DNA from: Diphasiastrum complanatum
Taxonomy: Eukaryota; Streptophyta; Lycopodiopsida; Lycopodiales; Lycopodiaceae
Assembly (NCBI GenBank): GCA_029204225.1
Contig: CM055096.1
Location: forward strand, 47,871,079 to 47,935,078
Length of the DNA stretch: 64,000 bases
Direction: 5' to 3'
Shown here: positions 1-9,730 of the stretch, one piece after another
How the letters are laid out: each line of letters begins with the position of its first letter
Numbering within the stretch: position 1 is the first letter of the stretch
Translations under genes and position numbers: made by a program
The notes under the pieces: generated by a model
Seen by the model: only the letters and a program-made list of their open reading frames with translations
Told to the model about the DNA's origin: nothing
Databases searched by the model: none

Positions 1-269
1 TATCTTGGTGGAATAAACTAGTGTTGGGAGAGTATCAGAATTTCTGATACAAGTCGGGTCCTGGTATTCTAAGATTCTCTAATTTTCCACATCAGCCAAT
101 TCCATGGATTTAGGGTTTTTCAAATTTTGTGATACTGGCCAAGTATCAATATAAGTAGGTTTTAAGCAATCTAGATTGGTATAAAGGGGACTTGTATTAC
201 AAAATTGATACCAGCCGGTTATCAACATGGGTATGAGTTCATAATAAAAAAAATGAGTTCATATATCGC
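1..269. other. 3' flank of the H3-like gene, no gene seen
   Basis: This AT-rich stretch lies just downstream of the stop of the histone-like gene, so it probably holds its 3' UTR. It is rich in short GTATC/GATAC words. One forms a near-perfect dyad at 32-50 (9-bp arms around one base) and another lies near 131-147. No reading frame of note was seen. Confidence 0.4.
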
Positions 270-501
270 TCATAATAAAAAAATGTCAGCATGGGATTGA
301 CCGGATATTGAACAGCTAAATTTATATACAGTTCCTATTGATTGAGATGGGCTTTCAAGAAAAAGAGCAATTGATTTTGTTATATATCTATCCAGATCCT
401 CTGTGGTGCGTCTCGGCACATCCAAAGATTGGTCACTATCAGAAGAGTAATCTAGTAAAAAATTTAAACCAGGAGTGACAGGAAGACCCTCTTGACCTTT
501 C
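270..501 (-). pseudogene. Histone H3/CENH3-like protein, 3' part (C-terminal extension)
   Basis: This is the continuation of the gene at 6523-7198 on the far side of the copia insertion. Counting the duplicated CTTTC once, 7198-6523 plus 496-270 is 903 bases, exactly 301 codons with the stop. The frame runs through the insertion point without a break. The segment encodes about 75 residues: LPVTPG, an acidic serine patch (YSSDSDQS) and a hydrophobic tail ending in IFLL. No known domain was recognised. The intact joining frame argues that the coding region was functional until the retrotransposon landed. Confidence 0.75.
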
Positions 502-1363
502 TGATAAATTTTACAGTTTTTAGGACAATAATGATTGTACTTTACAGTCATAGAGAGTTATTGGTTGCTTAATCAATGAATCTTTCAAGTTCTACACATG
601 AGATCTTGATCTAGATTCACTACACTTGGATTCAAGCAAGATCAATGGATCAACACATCATTTTTTAGTGAAAGCGGCCTCACACGTGTGGAGTACTGTC
701 CACTATACGGCCTGCACCTGAAACAACAAGTACAATGATACTAGATAGCAATCATACATAAAAATCACAAGACAAATGACTAGAAATCTCACAAAAGTGT
801 AGAGTGCAAAAGTCTCATCAATCTTCTTAGCAAAATGATGATCCTTTTATGGATCATGTACATCCATGAGTCTGGTACAGTCCAGCAGGCCTTCACATGT
901 GTGAAGAGTGCCACATCACTCAGATCTATCCATTTGATCCATCCTTGATCCTTATCCAATAGTTGACCTTCTAGAATATGACTAAAATCCAAAAAGCTAG
1001 TCTCCTAGAATATAGGAATATTCCCTACAAAATAGAATCTAAGGAAAATGGTCAACTCTTATCTTCTAGTACTCTATACACACGTGTGAACATCCACTTG
1101 CCATGTGGGAGCATTTACTCATGCACATGCAAGGAAAAGCTAATTTGTAGGTGACTAGTCAACTTGACTAAAAACTAGTCATTTCATGTTCACATTAACT
1201 AGAATGATACAAAATCAATTTGGATATATACAAACATGAAAAGTACATCCTTTCACACGTGGGAATAGGCTTCACACGTGTGAAATCAGATCATCAACAT
1301 ATTCTAATGTTTGATCAATATTTACATGAACCAATGTCAAGTGAGAAGTGACAATTTTCAACA
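502..1363 (-). repeat. 3' LTR of Copia-A
   Basis: Direct copy of the LTR at 5664-6522 (862 against 859 bases), with TG...CA ends. It carries palindromes CACACGTGTG at 681, 1079 and 1273. The short open frame shared by both LTRs is not a gene. Confidence 0.93.
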
Positions 1364-1376
1364 CTCCTCCTCACTT

Positions 1377-4300
1377 CTAACTTGGCAAATCTAGTGTACA
1401 TCTATCTACAATTCCAAGAGCATATCTTAACTTAAAAAATGGATCTTTGGACAATGGTTTGGTGAAGATATCAGTTATGCATTCGGATGATGGTACATGA
1501 TGTAGTTGCACTTCCTTGGATTGTACCTTCTCCCTCACAAAGTGGTGAGCTATCTCAATATGCTTTGTTCTAGCATGGAAGAAAGGATTTGAAGCAATTT
1601 GTTGAGAAGCTTGATTGTCACAAAATATGTAAGGGATCTCCTCGACCTCTAGCACATGTAGTTCCATCAAGAGTCTTCTTAGCCATAGGAGCTCTTTGAT
1701 TGTTGAAGTCAATGCCTTGTACTCAGCTTCACAAGAAGATAGTGAGATTGTATCTTGCTTTTTGGAAAGCCAAGATATCACTCCTCCACAAAGAAATGTT
1801 GCAAATGCACTAATGGACTTCCTATCCATCTTGTCACCTGCAAAATCTGAATTCGAGTAGGCTCTCAAGTGCAAGTTAGATCCTTTATAAAGTATGCCAA
1901 AAAATCTAGTACTAGAAACATATCTAAGTACTCTCTTGGCACTTTTCCAATGATGAACTAAAGGAGCTTGCATACTTTGACTCAACTTGCTTACACAAAA
2001 ACTTAAGTTAGGTCTAGTGATGGTTAAATAGATTAGAGAGCCTATAAGCCTCCTAAAGAGGGTGATGTCCTCAAAGGATGCTTCATCACCTTCATTAGTT
2101 GCCTTCACAACATGCTCCATAGGGGTGTCAATCCCCTTACAATCTTTCATACCAAATCTTTCAAGAATACTTAGATTGACTTATGAAAGTACAATTGCTA
2201 CTTTTAGACACTTCTATCCCAAGTATAAACTTTAGGAAGCCTAGATCTACCATCTTGAACTCACTAGATAAGTCAACTTTTACTTTGCCTATGCCATCAT
2301 CATCATTTCCTGTCATAATGATGTCATCAACATAAAGAACCAAAATGATGATCTTTCCTTCATTACATTTGAAATATAAAGAAGGTTCATAAGCACTTAG
2401 TACAAAGCCAAGGGAATAGAGAAAATCATGCAACCTAGAGTACCAAGCTCTAGGTGCTTGCTTCAAGCCATATAGGCTCTTCCTTAAGTAGCACACCTTT
2501 TGCTCCTCACCAACCTTATTGAAGCCCTCGGGTTGCATCATGTAGATTTCCTCTTCTAAGAAGCCATTCAAGAACGCATTTGTCACATCCATTTGGTAGA
2601 GATCCCATTTGAACAAAGTAGCAATGCAAATGATTAATCTAATAGTTACAAGCTTAGCTATAGGTGCAAATGTTTCTTCATAATCCAATCCTTTTATTTG
2701 AAGAAATCCCTTAGCAACAAGCCTAGCTTTGTACTTACTAATAGTTCCATCTTAATTCTATAAATCCACTTACATGCAAGTGGTTTCTTTCCTCTTGGAA
2801 GATTTACAAGATTCCAAGTATGATTCTCTTCTAATGCATCATACTCTACTTGCATTGCATCTCTCCAAACTTTAGATTTATATGCTTCTTCAAAAGATGA
2901 TGGTTCTTCAAGCAATGTAGCTAAAAAAGAGTAAGAGGTAGAATATGTAGAGCCTTCCTTTTGCTTTCCCTTGTCCACATAGGTAAGCCTTGAGGGCTCG
3001 GCCTTGCTCCTTGATGATCTTCTCGGCCCCTTTTGACTCGGATCCAAATCTCCATCCTTGGGTTTGTCATGATCCTCCTCGGGTTTGTCAAGATCCTCCT
3101 CGGATTTGTCAAGATATTCAATGCACAATGGGTTAGATCCATTTGACAAGCTCTTAGCAAATTGTGACTCATCAAAAAGTACATCCTTGCTTACCTTTAC
3201 TTTCTTGGATGTAGGATCATATATCCTATATCCCTTGCTATTTTCTCCATAGCCAACAAAGATTCCTTTGAAGGAGGTAGCATATTCTTTCCTTCTAGTC
3301 TCCAAAGGAATGTGTACATAACAAGTACATCCAAAGATCTTAAAGTCTTTTACATTGGGTTTCTTATCAAACAAGGCTTGATAAGGTGAGATCCCACCTA
3401 TAGCACTACTAGGAAGTCTATTACACAAATAATTAGCACATGTTATGGCTTCTCCCCAAAATGAGATGGGAAGTGATGCATCAAGCCTCAAGGACTTTGC
3501 ACACTCACATAGACTCCTATTTTTCCTCTCGGCCACCCCATTTTGTTGAGGGGTGTAGGAACAATTGTATTGTAACTTAATACCATTGATCTCACAAAAG
3601 TCTTTCATTTTGTTGGAGGTGTACTCTCCTCCATTATCACATCTTAGTGCTTTGATAGAAGTACTAAGTTGTTTCTCTACTAGAGACTTGAACTTAATAA
3701 AGGCTTCATAAACAAGACTTTTCTTTGATAGTAACTCAATCCATGTGAATCTAGTACAATCATCTATAAAAGCTACATACATCAAGAAACCTCCATTACT
3801 TGCATGTGAAAAACTATGTACATCAGAATGTATGAGATCCAAGGGAGAGAGAGATCTTGATGAAGATCTCTTGTAAAAAGACTTGTGTGACTTTGCAAGG
3901 CCACATGCCTCACACATCTTTCCACACTTCTTGAAAGCTCTTAGTAGGACGAGAGCTAGTTCCTTGCTTGCCATTGACTCCATAGATTGAAGATTAGGAT
4001 GGCCTAATCTCTTATGCCAAAGCTCCACTTGAGTTAGCTCCTCCCTAGCCAAATTCACACTTTCACTTGCAACATTAGCATCCAACTTGAAAAGTCTACC
4101 TTGCTTAATGCCACTAGTTATGCACTTATCATTTTTCAAGATGGAACAAACTCCATTCTTGAAATGTACATCTAGTCCATTGTCCATTGATTGTCCTACA
4201 CTAAGCAAGTTTCTTGAAATGGTAGGAACATACAAAACAGTATCTAGATCTATCCTTTTAGATGTGCCTAAGCAAATAGGTATAGATCCTATGCCATCTA

Positions 4301-5320
4301 TCTTGCATGCTTGATCACTAGCAGTGTATATTGACTTCTTAGAGTCATTACAAGATAGAAGAGTAGAAAAATAATGCTTGTTAAAGGACATCTGGGAACT
4401 AGCCCCACTATCTATCCACCATGTGTCTTGACTTGAAGTTGGTGTAGATGCAACTATTAAGGATGTGTTGAATCCATCCTCTTCTTCTTCCTCTTGAGCA
4501 ATGTTCCCTTGATCTCCTTTGGCTTGTTGATTCTTCTTCAAGTAGCATTCTGAGGCAAAGTGTCCTTTCTTTCCACAAAAGAAACACTTTAGTTTTGCCT
4601 TGTTCTTCACTTTGCCTTGGAGGTAGATCCTCCATTCTTCATCTCGGCCTCCTTGCCTTGATTTTTCTTGAATGGATTTTGCTTCTTCTTGCCTTTAGAT
4701 GTAAAGTTAGCTTTCTCCTCTCCTCCATTAAGTGACATGCTACCCATTCTTGTCTTGAGGTGTAGAAGCCCACTCTCCTCGGCCACAAGAACATTGTGCA
4801 AACTTTCAATGGATGAAAGAGAGTCTTGAATGGCAAATGATTGGACTAAGTTGGTGAACTCATCACCTAGACCATTCAAGATGATTTGTACTAGTTCTTG
4901 ATCTTGGATCTTCTCTCCTATTGCACTTAACTCCTTGTTAAGGGATTTGATCCTAAGGACATACTCTTGTCCACTCTCTCCACTTCCTTTCATGCTTTGG
5001 AAAACTTGATTTCTTAGCATGAGGATTCTTGAAGTATTGTTGGATTCGTAAATGCTCTTTAATGAATCCCAAGCCTCTTTAAATGAGGTACAAGAAGAGA
5101 CCTCTTTCAAGAGGTAATTGAATACATTTAACTTTATGCAATGTAGAGCTAATCTTGCTCTCTTCTTGTATTTGGCTTGTTTTTGGGGAGTTTGAGACTC
5201 AACTATGTCATATAGATCATGGATCACTAGGAGTGATTCCATTCTCACTTTCCAAATGGAATAATTTGTGGAAGTGAGTCTCTCACTTGATTCCATCACA
5301 TATCCAGCCATGGATGACAT
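1377..5320 (-). pseudogene. Copia-A gag-pol polyprotein, frameshifted
   Basis: The order of domains fits Ty1/copia. Gag starts at 5320. A zinc knuckle CFFCGKKGHFASEC and protease DSGAS follow. The integrase has an HHCC zinc finger (LWHKRLGHPN...CEAC), then a D..D..E core (SDVHS, CDNGGEY, QQNGVAERKN). Reverse transcriptase shows YGLKQAPRAWY and YVDDIIMTG, and RNase H shows ISLSSCEAEY and a C-terminal HFVREK/FTKPLS. The reading frame changes near 4610-4630 (gag to zinc knuckle), near 2700-2750 (before the DYEETFAP motif) and near 2170 (before RNase H). These three breaks mean the copy cannot encode an intact polyprotein, although ribosomal slippage at the first junction cannot be excluded. Confidence 0.9.
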
Positions 5321-5651
5321 TTTAGAATGAATGCTCTTTTAAAAATCACAAAGATCTTTGAATTTTAAAAGATTTATGAAAAGGCCTAAAGCTTACTAGA
5401 ATGCCTATAGGCTTGTCTCTATCAAACTAGCACACAAGCTTGAATGATACTCAAAGATCTTACCAAAAATTCCTAGCTTTCCATATGATTTCACACGTGT
5501 GAAAAGTACATACACAGCCTCCAAGTCATTTTGATTTAAATGATTACAAGCTATCACTCTAGAAGAACTCACCCTCACTAGTATTGGTCAAAAACAAATT
5601 TTGCCAATGATCTTCACAAGATTTATGATTCAATGATCACTCTCTTACTTA

Positions 5652-5663
5652 GATCTGATACCA
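5652..5663 (-). other. Primer-binding site of Copia-A
   Basis: On the minus strand TGGTATCAGATC directly follows the CA end of the LTR at 5664. It matches the 3' end of initiator tRNA-Met used by plant copia elements, with one base change from TGGTATCAGAGC. Confidence 0.85.
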
Positions 5664-6522
5664 TGATAAATTTTACAATTTTTAGGACAATAATGATTGT
5701 ACTTTACAATCATAGAGAGTTATTGGTTGCTTAATCAATGAATCTATCAAGTTCTACACATTAGATCTTGATCTAGATTCACTACACTTGGAAATAAGCA
5801 AGAGCAATGGATCAACACATCATTTTTTAGTGAAAGCGGCCTCACACGTGTGGAGTACTGTCCACTGTACGGCCTGCACCTGAAACAACAAGTACAATGA
5901 TACTAGATAGCAATCATACATAAAAATCACAAGACAAATGACTAGAAATCTCACAAAAGTGTAGAGTGCAAAAGTCTCATCAATCTTCTTAGCAAAATGA
6001 TAATCCTTTTATGGATCAAGTACATCCATGAGTCTGGTATAGTCCAGCAGGCCTTCACACGTGTGAAGAGTGCCACATCACTCAGATCTATCCATTTGAT
6101 CCATCCTTGATCCTTATCCAATAGTTGACCTTCTAGAATATGACTAAAATCCAAAAAGCTAGTCTCCTAGAACATAGGAATATTCCCTACAAAATAGGAT
6201 CTAAGGACAATGGTCAACTCTTATCTTCTAGTACTCTATACACACGTGTGAACATCCACTTGCCATGTGGGAGCATTTACTCATGCACATGCAAGGAAAA
6301 GCTAATTTGTAGGTGACTAGTCAACTTGACTAAAAACTAGTCATTTCATGTTCACACTAACTAGAATGATACAAAATCAATTTGGATATATACAAACATA
6401 AAAAGTACATATTTTCAGTGGGAACAAGCTCCACACGTGTGAAATCAGATCATCAACATATTCTAATGTTTGATCAATATTTACATGAACCAATGTCAAG
6501 TGAGAAGTGACAATTTTCAACA
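5664..6522 (-). repeat. 5' LTR of Copia-A
   Basis: Matches the LTR at 502-1363 with scattered substitutions. It contains CACACGTGTG at 5843, 6056, 6241 and 6432; the one at 6056 lies in a 16-bp perfect palindrome (CTTCACACGTGTGAAG, 6053-6068). A related copy at 5492 sits in the leader just outside the LTR. Confidence 0.93.
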
Positions 6523-7198
6523 CTTTCGGTGTATCAAGAATCAATTGGGTCTGGCCTATCATCTGCTCGGTCTCATCTGATAGCACTAATCTTCTTTTAG
6601 GCAGAGGTGGAGGAGAGGGGGATTCTTCAGGTTCCACCCTAAACGGCCCAGCTTGATCATCAGTTGGCTGGTCTACAACTGGCTTGATTTGGCTTTTTTT
6701 AGCCTTGGCTCCTGACCTCATTGGCCTTGACTGCTTTCTTTTCCTCTGATAAGGGGGTCTAACCCTGGGAGCTGGTCGGGGAGGTGGAGGTGCCTTAAAT
6801 ACCTGCTCGTACTGATTCCTCAGCCTACTCACAAGCTCCATATCCTTGGGCATGATAGTCACCCGCTTTGCGTGTACAGTAGCAAGCACAATATCCTCAA
6901 AAAACCTGATTTGATAATCTTCGTAGGCTGTATGTAATGCTTCAATTGTAGTCATGCACCATCTAACATCCACAGACAAAGACCTTGTCACATCCCTCAC
7001 TATTCGGATCAAGTGAGCTTTCGGTATCAAAAGGTTGGTGGACTTCTGTAACCTCCTAATATCTATGAGCCATGGGCGGGGTATTCTGCCAGTCCCCCTA
7101 GCACAAGGTCGAGAAGCTGCAGGATGCAAGGATGATGTGGCTTGACCAGCTGGCGGGACAGTAGACTTTGGACGCACGGTCTGTTTGGTCCTTGCCAT
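6523..7198 (-). pseudogene. Histone H3/CENH3-like protein with C-terminal extension, 5' part (codons 1-225)
   Basis: The reading frame starts at ATG 7198. Residues 1-6 read MARTKQ, as in the H3 tail, but the rest of the tail (to about 40) is rewritten and proline-rich. Residues about 42-130 align without gaps to the whole H3 fold: IRRLQKSTNLLI (alphaN), R..VRDV (alpha1), D-V-R-W (loop 1), EALHTAYEDY...FED (alpha2), and HAKRVTIMPKD (loop 2, identical to canonical H3). TNLLIP, the RW pair and EDY resemble plant CENH3, but loop 1 has H3 length, without the insertion usual in plant CENH3. After the fold come a proline run (136-149), a basic block (about 150-172) and an acidic Pro/Ser-rich block (about 178-200). 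The frame has no intron. It is cut after codon 225 by the copia element at 502-6522 and continues in frame at 501-270. It could be a recently silenced gene or an allele-specific break. The histone-fold call is strong; CENH3 identity is only suggested. Confidence 0.85.
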
Positions 7199-7206
7199 TG
7201 CTTCTG

Positions 7207-7373
7207 ATATCGCAGGCACGCGACTAGGTTGTAGATGAGTTGATCGAACGAAGATCCTCACACAGTTCCGATATCAGCCCACTAGATCCCAATATCGTAG
7301 CGGTGCGAGAAGCAAGCAGAACTCTCAGAAATACTGTTGATGGTCGCACGGCTCCGATATCGTGTTTCCGTGA
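7207..7373. repeat. 17-bp dyad motif array, H3-like leader side
   Basis: The motif is ATATCGC-N6-GCGA, with core dyad TCGC-N6-GCGA. Plus-oriented copies start at 7207, 7292 and 7357; minus-oriented copies start at 7258 and 7344. The plus-to-minus offset is 51 and 52 bases. Spacing inside the motif is exact in every copy, while the six inner bases vary. Confidence 0.75.
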
Positions 7374-7433
7374 GAGAGAGCAAGAAACGATTCAGGAATC
7401 GGGTAGCCAAATGGTTTTCATTCGCGGTGGTTG

Positions 7434-7441
7434 CTTATATA
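7434..7441 (-). promoter_or_regulatory. TATA box for the H3-like gene
   Basis: The minus strand reads CTCTATATAAGC here. A start about 30 bases downstream would give a leader of about 200 bases holding all the motif copies at 7207-7373. Confidence 0.55.
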
Positions 7442-7476
7442 GAGAGAGATTTTTTGTGCATTAAATGAAAAAGTGC

Positions 7477-7660
7477 CACGTGCCAATTTCTGATTGGTGT
7501 ATCCTATTAATGATTGCTCGGCACGTGCAAATACACATGTCATATTTTCAACCACACACGTGCCAAATCATAATTCGTGTGTTTTATTAATAATTCCTCC
7601 ACATGTGCGGATACATGTGTCCTCTTTTCAAACACACACATGTCACCTATGGATTTGGCC
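7477..7660. repeat. 80-bp tandem repeat with G-box-like sites
   Basis: CACGTGCC at 7477 recurs at 7557, and a degenerate third start (CACATGTCAC) lies at 7637, giving a period of 80 bases. Each unit has a CACGTG or CACATGTG pair, a TATTAATgATT-like core and a TTTTCAAmCACAC end. Four or more G-box/E-box sites sit between the two TATA boxes, where an upstream activating region would be expected. Confidence 0.75.
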
Positions 7661-7764
7661 GAAACTTCACATAAATGCCGCACGCGTTACAAGACTTGAC
7701 GTATCTCCGAAGTGTTGTATATCTAACGGTGATTTTTGAACGGTTGCGATGAATCTACGGGATC

Positions 7765-7772
7765 TATATAAG
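7765..7772 (+). promoter_or_regulatory. TATA box for the divergent unknown gene
   Basis: The plus strand reads TCTATATAAGTG, the same core as the box on the opposite side. A start near 7797 gives a leader of about 300 bases that contains the motif copies at 7822-8070. Confidence 0.55.
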
Positions 7773-7821
7773 TGCTAAATAGCGCCATAAAACGTTTTGC
7801 TATTCAGAAATCGTCAAGGCA

Positions 7822-8070
7822 ATATCGCAACCACGCAAGTCTGCTGCGTTCGATTTTATTTGCCATCACTCTCTCGCATGCCTGCGATACCGGATATCCA
7901 TTTCAGTTGCCGAATATCGCTACGACGCGATGCTACTACTTTTTTCTATTTTTGCTGCACACCATCGCGTCTCTGTGATATTCTTACATGCTTGTTTGCC
8001 TGATATCGCTGCCATGCGACAATATCTCTATCGATCCAAATTGTCTCCATTCCTCGCGTGCCTGCGATAT
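7822..8070. repeat. 17-bp dyad motif array, unknown-gene leader side (three ~90-bp units)
   Basis: Plus copies start at 7822, 7914 and 8003; minus copies start at 7874, 7965 and 8054, in strict alternation. The offsets within pairs are 52, 51 and 51 bases and the unit period is 89-92. The copy at 8054 is the exact reverse complement of the copy at 7207. Each pair could fold as a stem of up to 17 bp with a loop of about 34 bases. Confidence 0.8.
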
Positions 8071-8101
8071 CCAGTATCCAGTGTTGTCTGTAATTTTTGA
8101 T

Positions 8102-9618
8102 ATGGAATCTGACAAGCTGCATAAATTTCTCTCTGAAGCTGGTGTTCTAGACAGGACTGAGTACTTTTCATCACTTTTTTGTCTTAAATTTGATGTCGAT
8201 AGATTTGTGCTTGAGCACAAGTCTCACCTATTAGAATTATTTGAAAAGTTTTGGACCAGCATCCTCGATTTATCTCTTGTTATTGATGGCATGAAGTTTA
8301 ATCATTTCCATGAACTGATAGTTGCCCAGCTTGAAGCCAAGCACAAGCATGATAGGAAGTTTACCAAGCTTGACGAGAGCCTGAAGGTGGAACAATATTG
8401 TGAATCCCATAGGAGATCATGTAGGTTTATAGTTGAGGGCATAGCTTTTGTTTTCTTCATATCTGCGTTAATACCTGATGAAGGCCAATCTTCCAGATCA
8501 AGTGGTGTTGGTTCTTCAAGTAGAACATCTACTCAGAGATTTCCTGTCAATGTGGACAAAAATTTAGAAGACAAAGTACTGGGTGATGAGGAAGAGGCTA
8601 GGCTGGCTTTGATGTATGACCCTGCTCTGTCACAGTCGATGGTAATATCTTCTACATCAGATGCAGAAGAACACGATAAAAGGAAGACATTGCTCAACAT
8701 TCCTATATACTGTATGAATAGCCTGCCATATTTATCATTGAATGATATTGGGGATATGTTTGACATGAGAGAGGACGAGATCCTATCTATACTAGCCAAT
8801 GCATTGTCAGAATTTTTGAATATAATAGACTTCAATCATGATGATTTAATTGAAGGGATTGACTATCAAGATGAAGGTGGTTGGAAGTCTGGAGAGCAGG
8901 CCTTACAAATCACAAGGCAACAATGTCTAGCCTATGGTACAAATGCTCCTAGTGAGGAGGAGTTCATTGAGTTTCAAAGAAGATATCCTACTCCAGAGCA
9001 ATACGTTTTTTCTGAGGATATGTTTCTTGCTAGACATGACTTGCATGGAAAAGGATTGTTGGTGTATGATCAACATGACATGGTATTTTTTTCTTCTTCT
9101 TCCATTATAATCATATTTAGCATTGTATTCAATGAAAATCCATCTGAAAATTTAACTGATTACAAATTTTCGTATTTATGTTGCAGGACACAATTGAAAT
9201 TGATGATTTTGCTACGAGAAGAGGAGGTGCTCGAGGTGTTGTTGGCCATAAGGATTCAACATTGTGCCATTACCTAAAATACTTTGTACAAAATGAAATT
9301 TGTATTCAACATGACAACTTTTATTCACAAGCAGGAACTATAGTAATGGCAATAAAGGCATTGTCCTATTTTTGTGATGGACACAGATATCCTAACAGTA
9401 CATACAAAATCATTTTTGTGAAGAGGGATATAGCTATCAAAATATTGGATTATGTTTCTGAAAATGTACCCAAAAGATCATCTGCTTTAGCAGTGTACGC
9501 AAGTTACATAGAGTTGAGCAAAAGAAGAACAATTGAGCATCTGGATCCATATGAGAGGAGACAATTTCTTCATGACCATACTGCTCAGCTGACCTTTGAT
9601 ACCGATGAGGATATGTAA
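8102..9618 (+). CDS. Unknown 470-residue protein, two exons
   Basis: Exon 1 is 8102-9082 (327 codons). An intron with GT/TTGCAG ends spans 9083-9186, and exon 2 is 9187-9618; the junction is in phase 0. Start 8102 is the first ATG after the predicted leader array that gives a compact product; an upstream in-frame ATG at 7988 would translate the motif array and is less likely. Residues 1-110 are rich in charged, probably helical sequence. Residues 110-124 are hydrophobic and might be buried or a weak membrane segment. Residues 125-145 are a serine-rich linker, 155-190 are acidic (GDEEEAR, SDAEE), and the C-terminal 140 residues look globular (FATRRGGARG, NFYSQAGT, LDPYERRQFL). I recognise no family. 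It is divergent to the H3-like gene with matching leader motifs, and its 3' end lies 112 bases from the converging broken gene. The reading frame shows no lesion. Confidence 0.7.
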
Positions 9619-9730
9619 TATTTTAATTGTTTTTCTATTATGATGATGAAGTTGAACTATTTCTCCTCAGATGTTGAAATGCCTTTTTGAATGAAATGAG
9701 ATTTGTTGAATATTTGATTTGATATCTAAA

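Larger units (their letters stand above)
502..6522 (-). mobile_element. Complete Ty1/copia LTR retrotransposon (Copia-A)
   Basis: Both ends are defined by direct LTRs (502-1363 and 5664-6522) that start TGATAAATT and end TTTTCAACA on the plus strand. They are flanked by an identical 5-bp duplication, CTTTC (497-501 and 6523-6527). On the minus strand a primer-binding site TGGTATCAGATC (5663-5652) abuts the upstream LTR and a purine tract (1380-1364) precedes the downstream LTR. The LTRs differ by only a few percent by eye, so insertion is fairly recent, yet the gag-pol is frameshifted. It landed inside the histone-like gene in the same orientation. Confidence 0.95.
7199..8101. promoter_or_regulatory. 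Bidirectional promoter and leaders between H3-like gene and unknown gene
   Basis: The two divergent start codons (7198 minus, 8102 plus) are 903 bases apart. Each gene has its own TATAAG-type box (7441-7434 minus and 7765-7772 plus). Between the boxes lies an 80-bp tandem repeat with G-boxes; between each box and its start codon lies an array of a 17-bp dyad. The layout is nearly mirror-symmetrical, which suggests that the two genes are controlled together. No experimental support is available. Confidence 0.65.

Noticed and set aside
789-992. Open frame found almost identically at 5951-6154
   Set aside because: It lies in both LTRs of Copia-A, and the duplication reflects the LTR pair; no gene signals.
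6523-7198. Plain canonical histone H3 gene
   Set aside because: The fold is diverged at many positions, the tail is rewritten after residue 8, and the frame runs 165 residues past the fold.
7199-7261. 21-codon upstream extension of the H3-like frame
   Set aside because: The H3 tail starts with MARTKQ at 7198; the extension runs into the motif array and lacks support.
7988-8101. In-frame N-terminal extension of the unknown gene
   Set aside because: It would translate the repeated dyad array; the ATG at 8102 follows the array and fits a leader/CDS boundary better.
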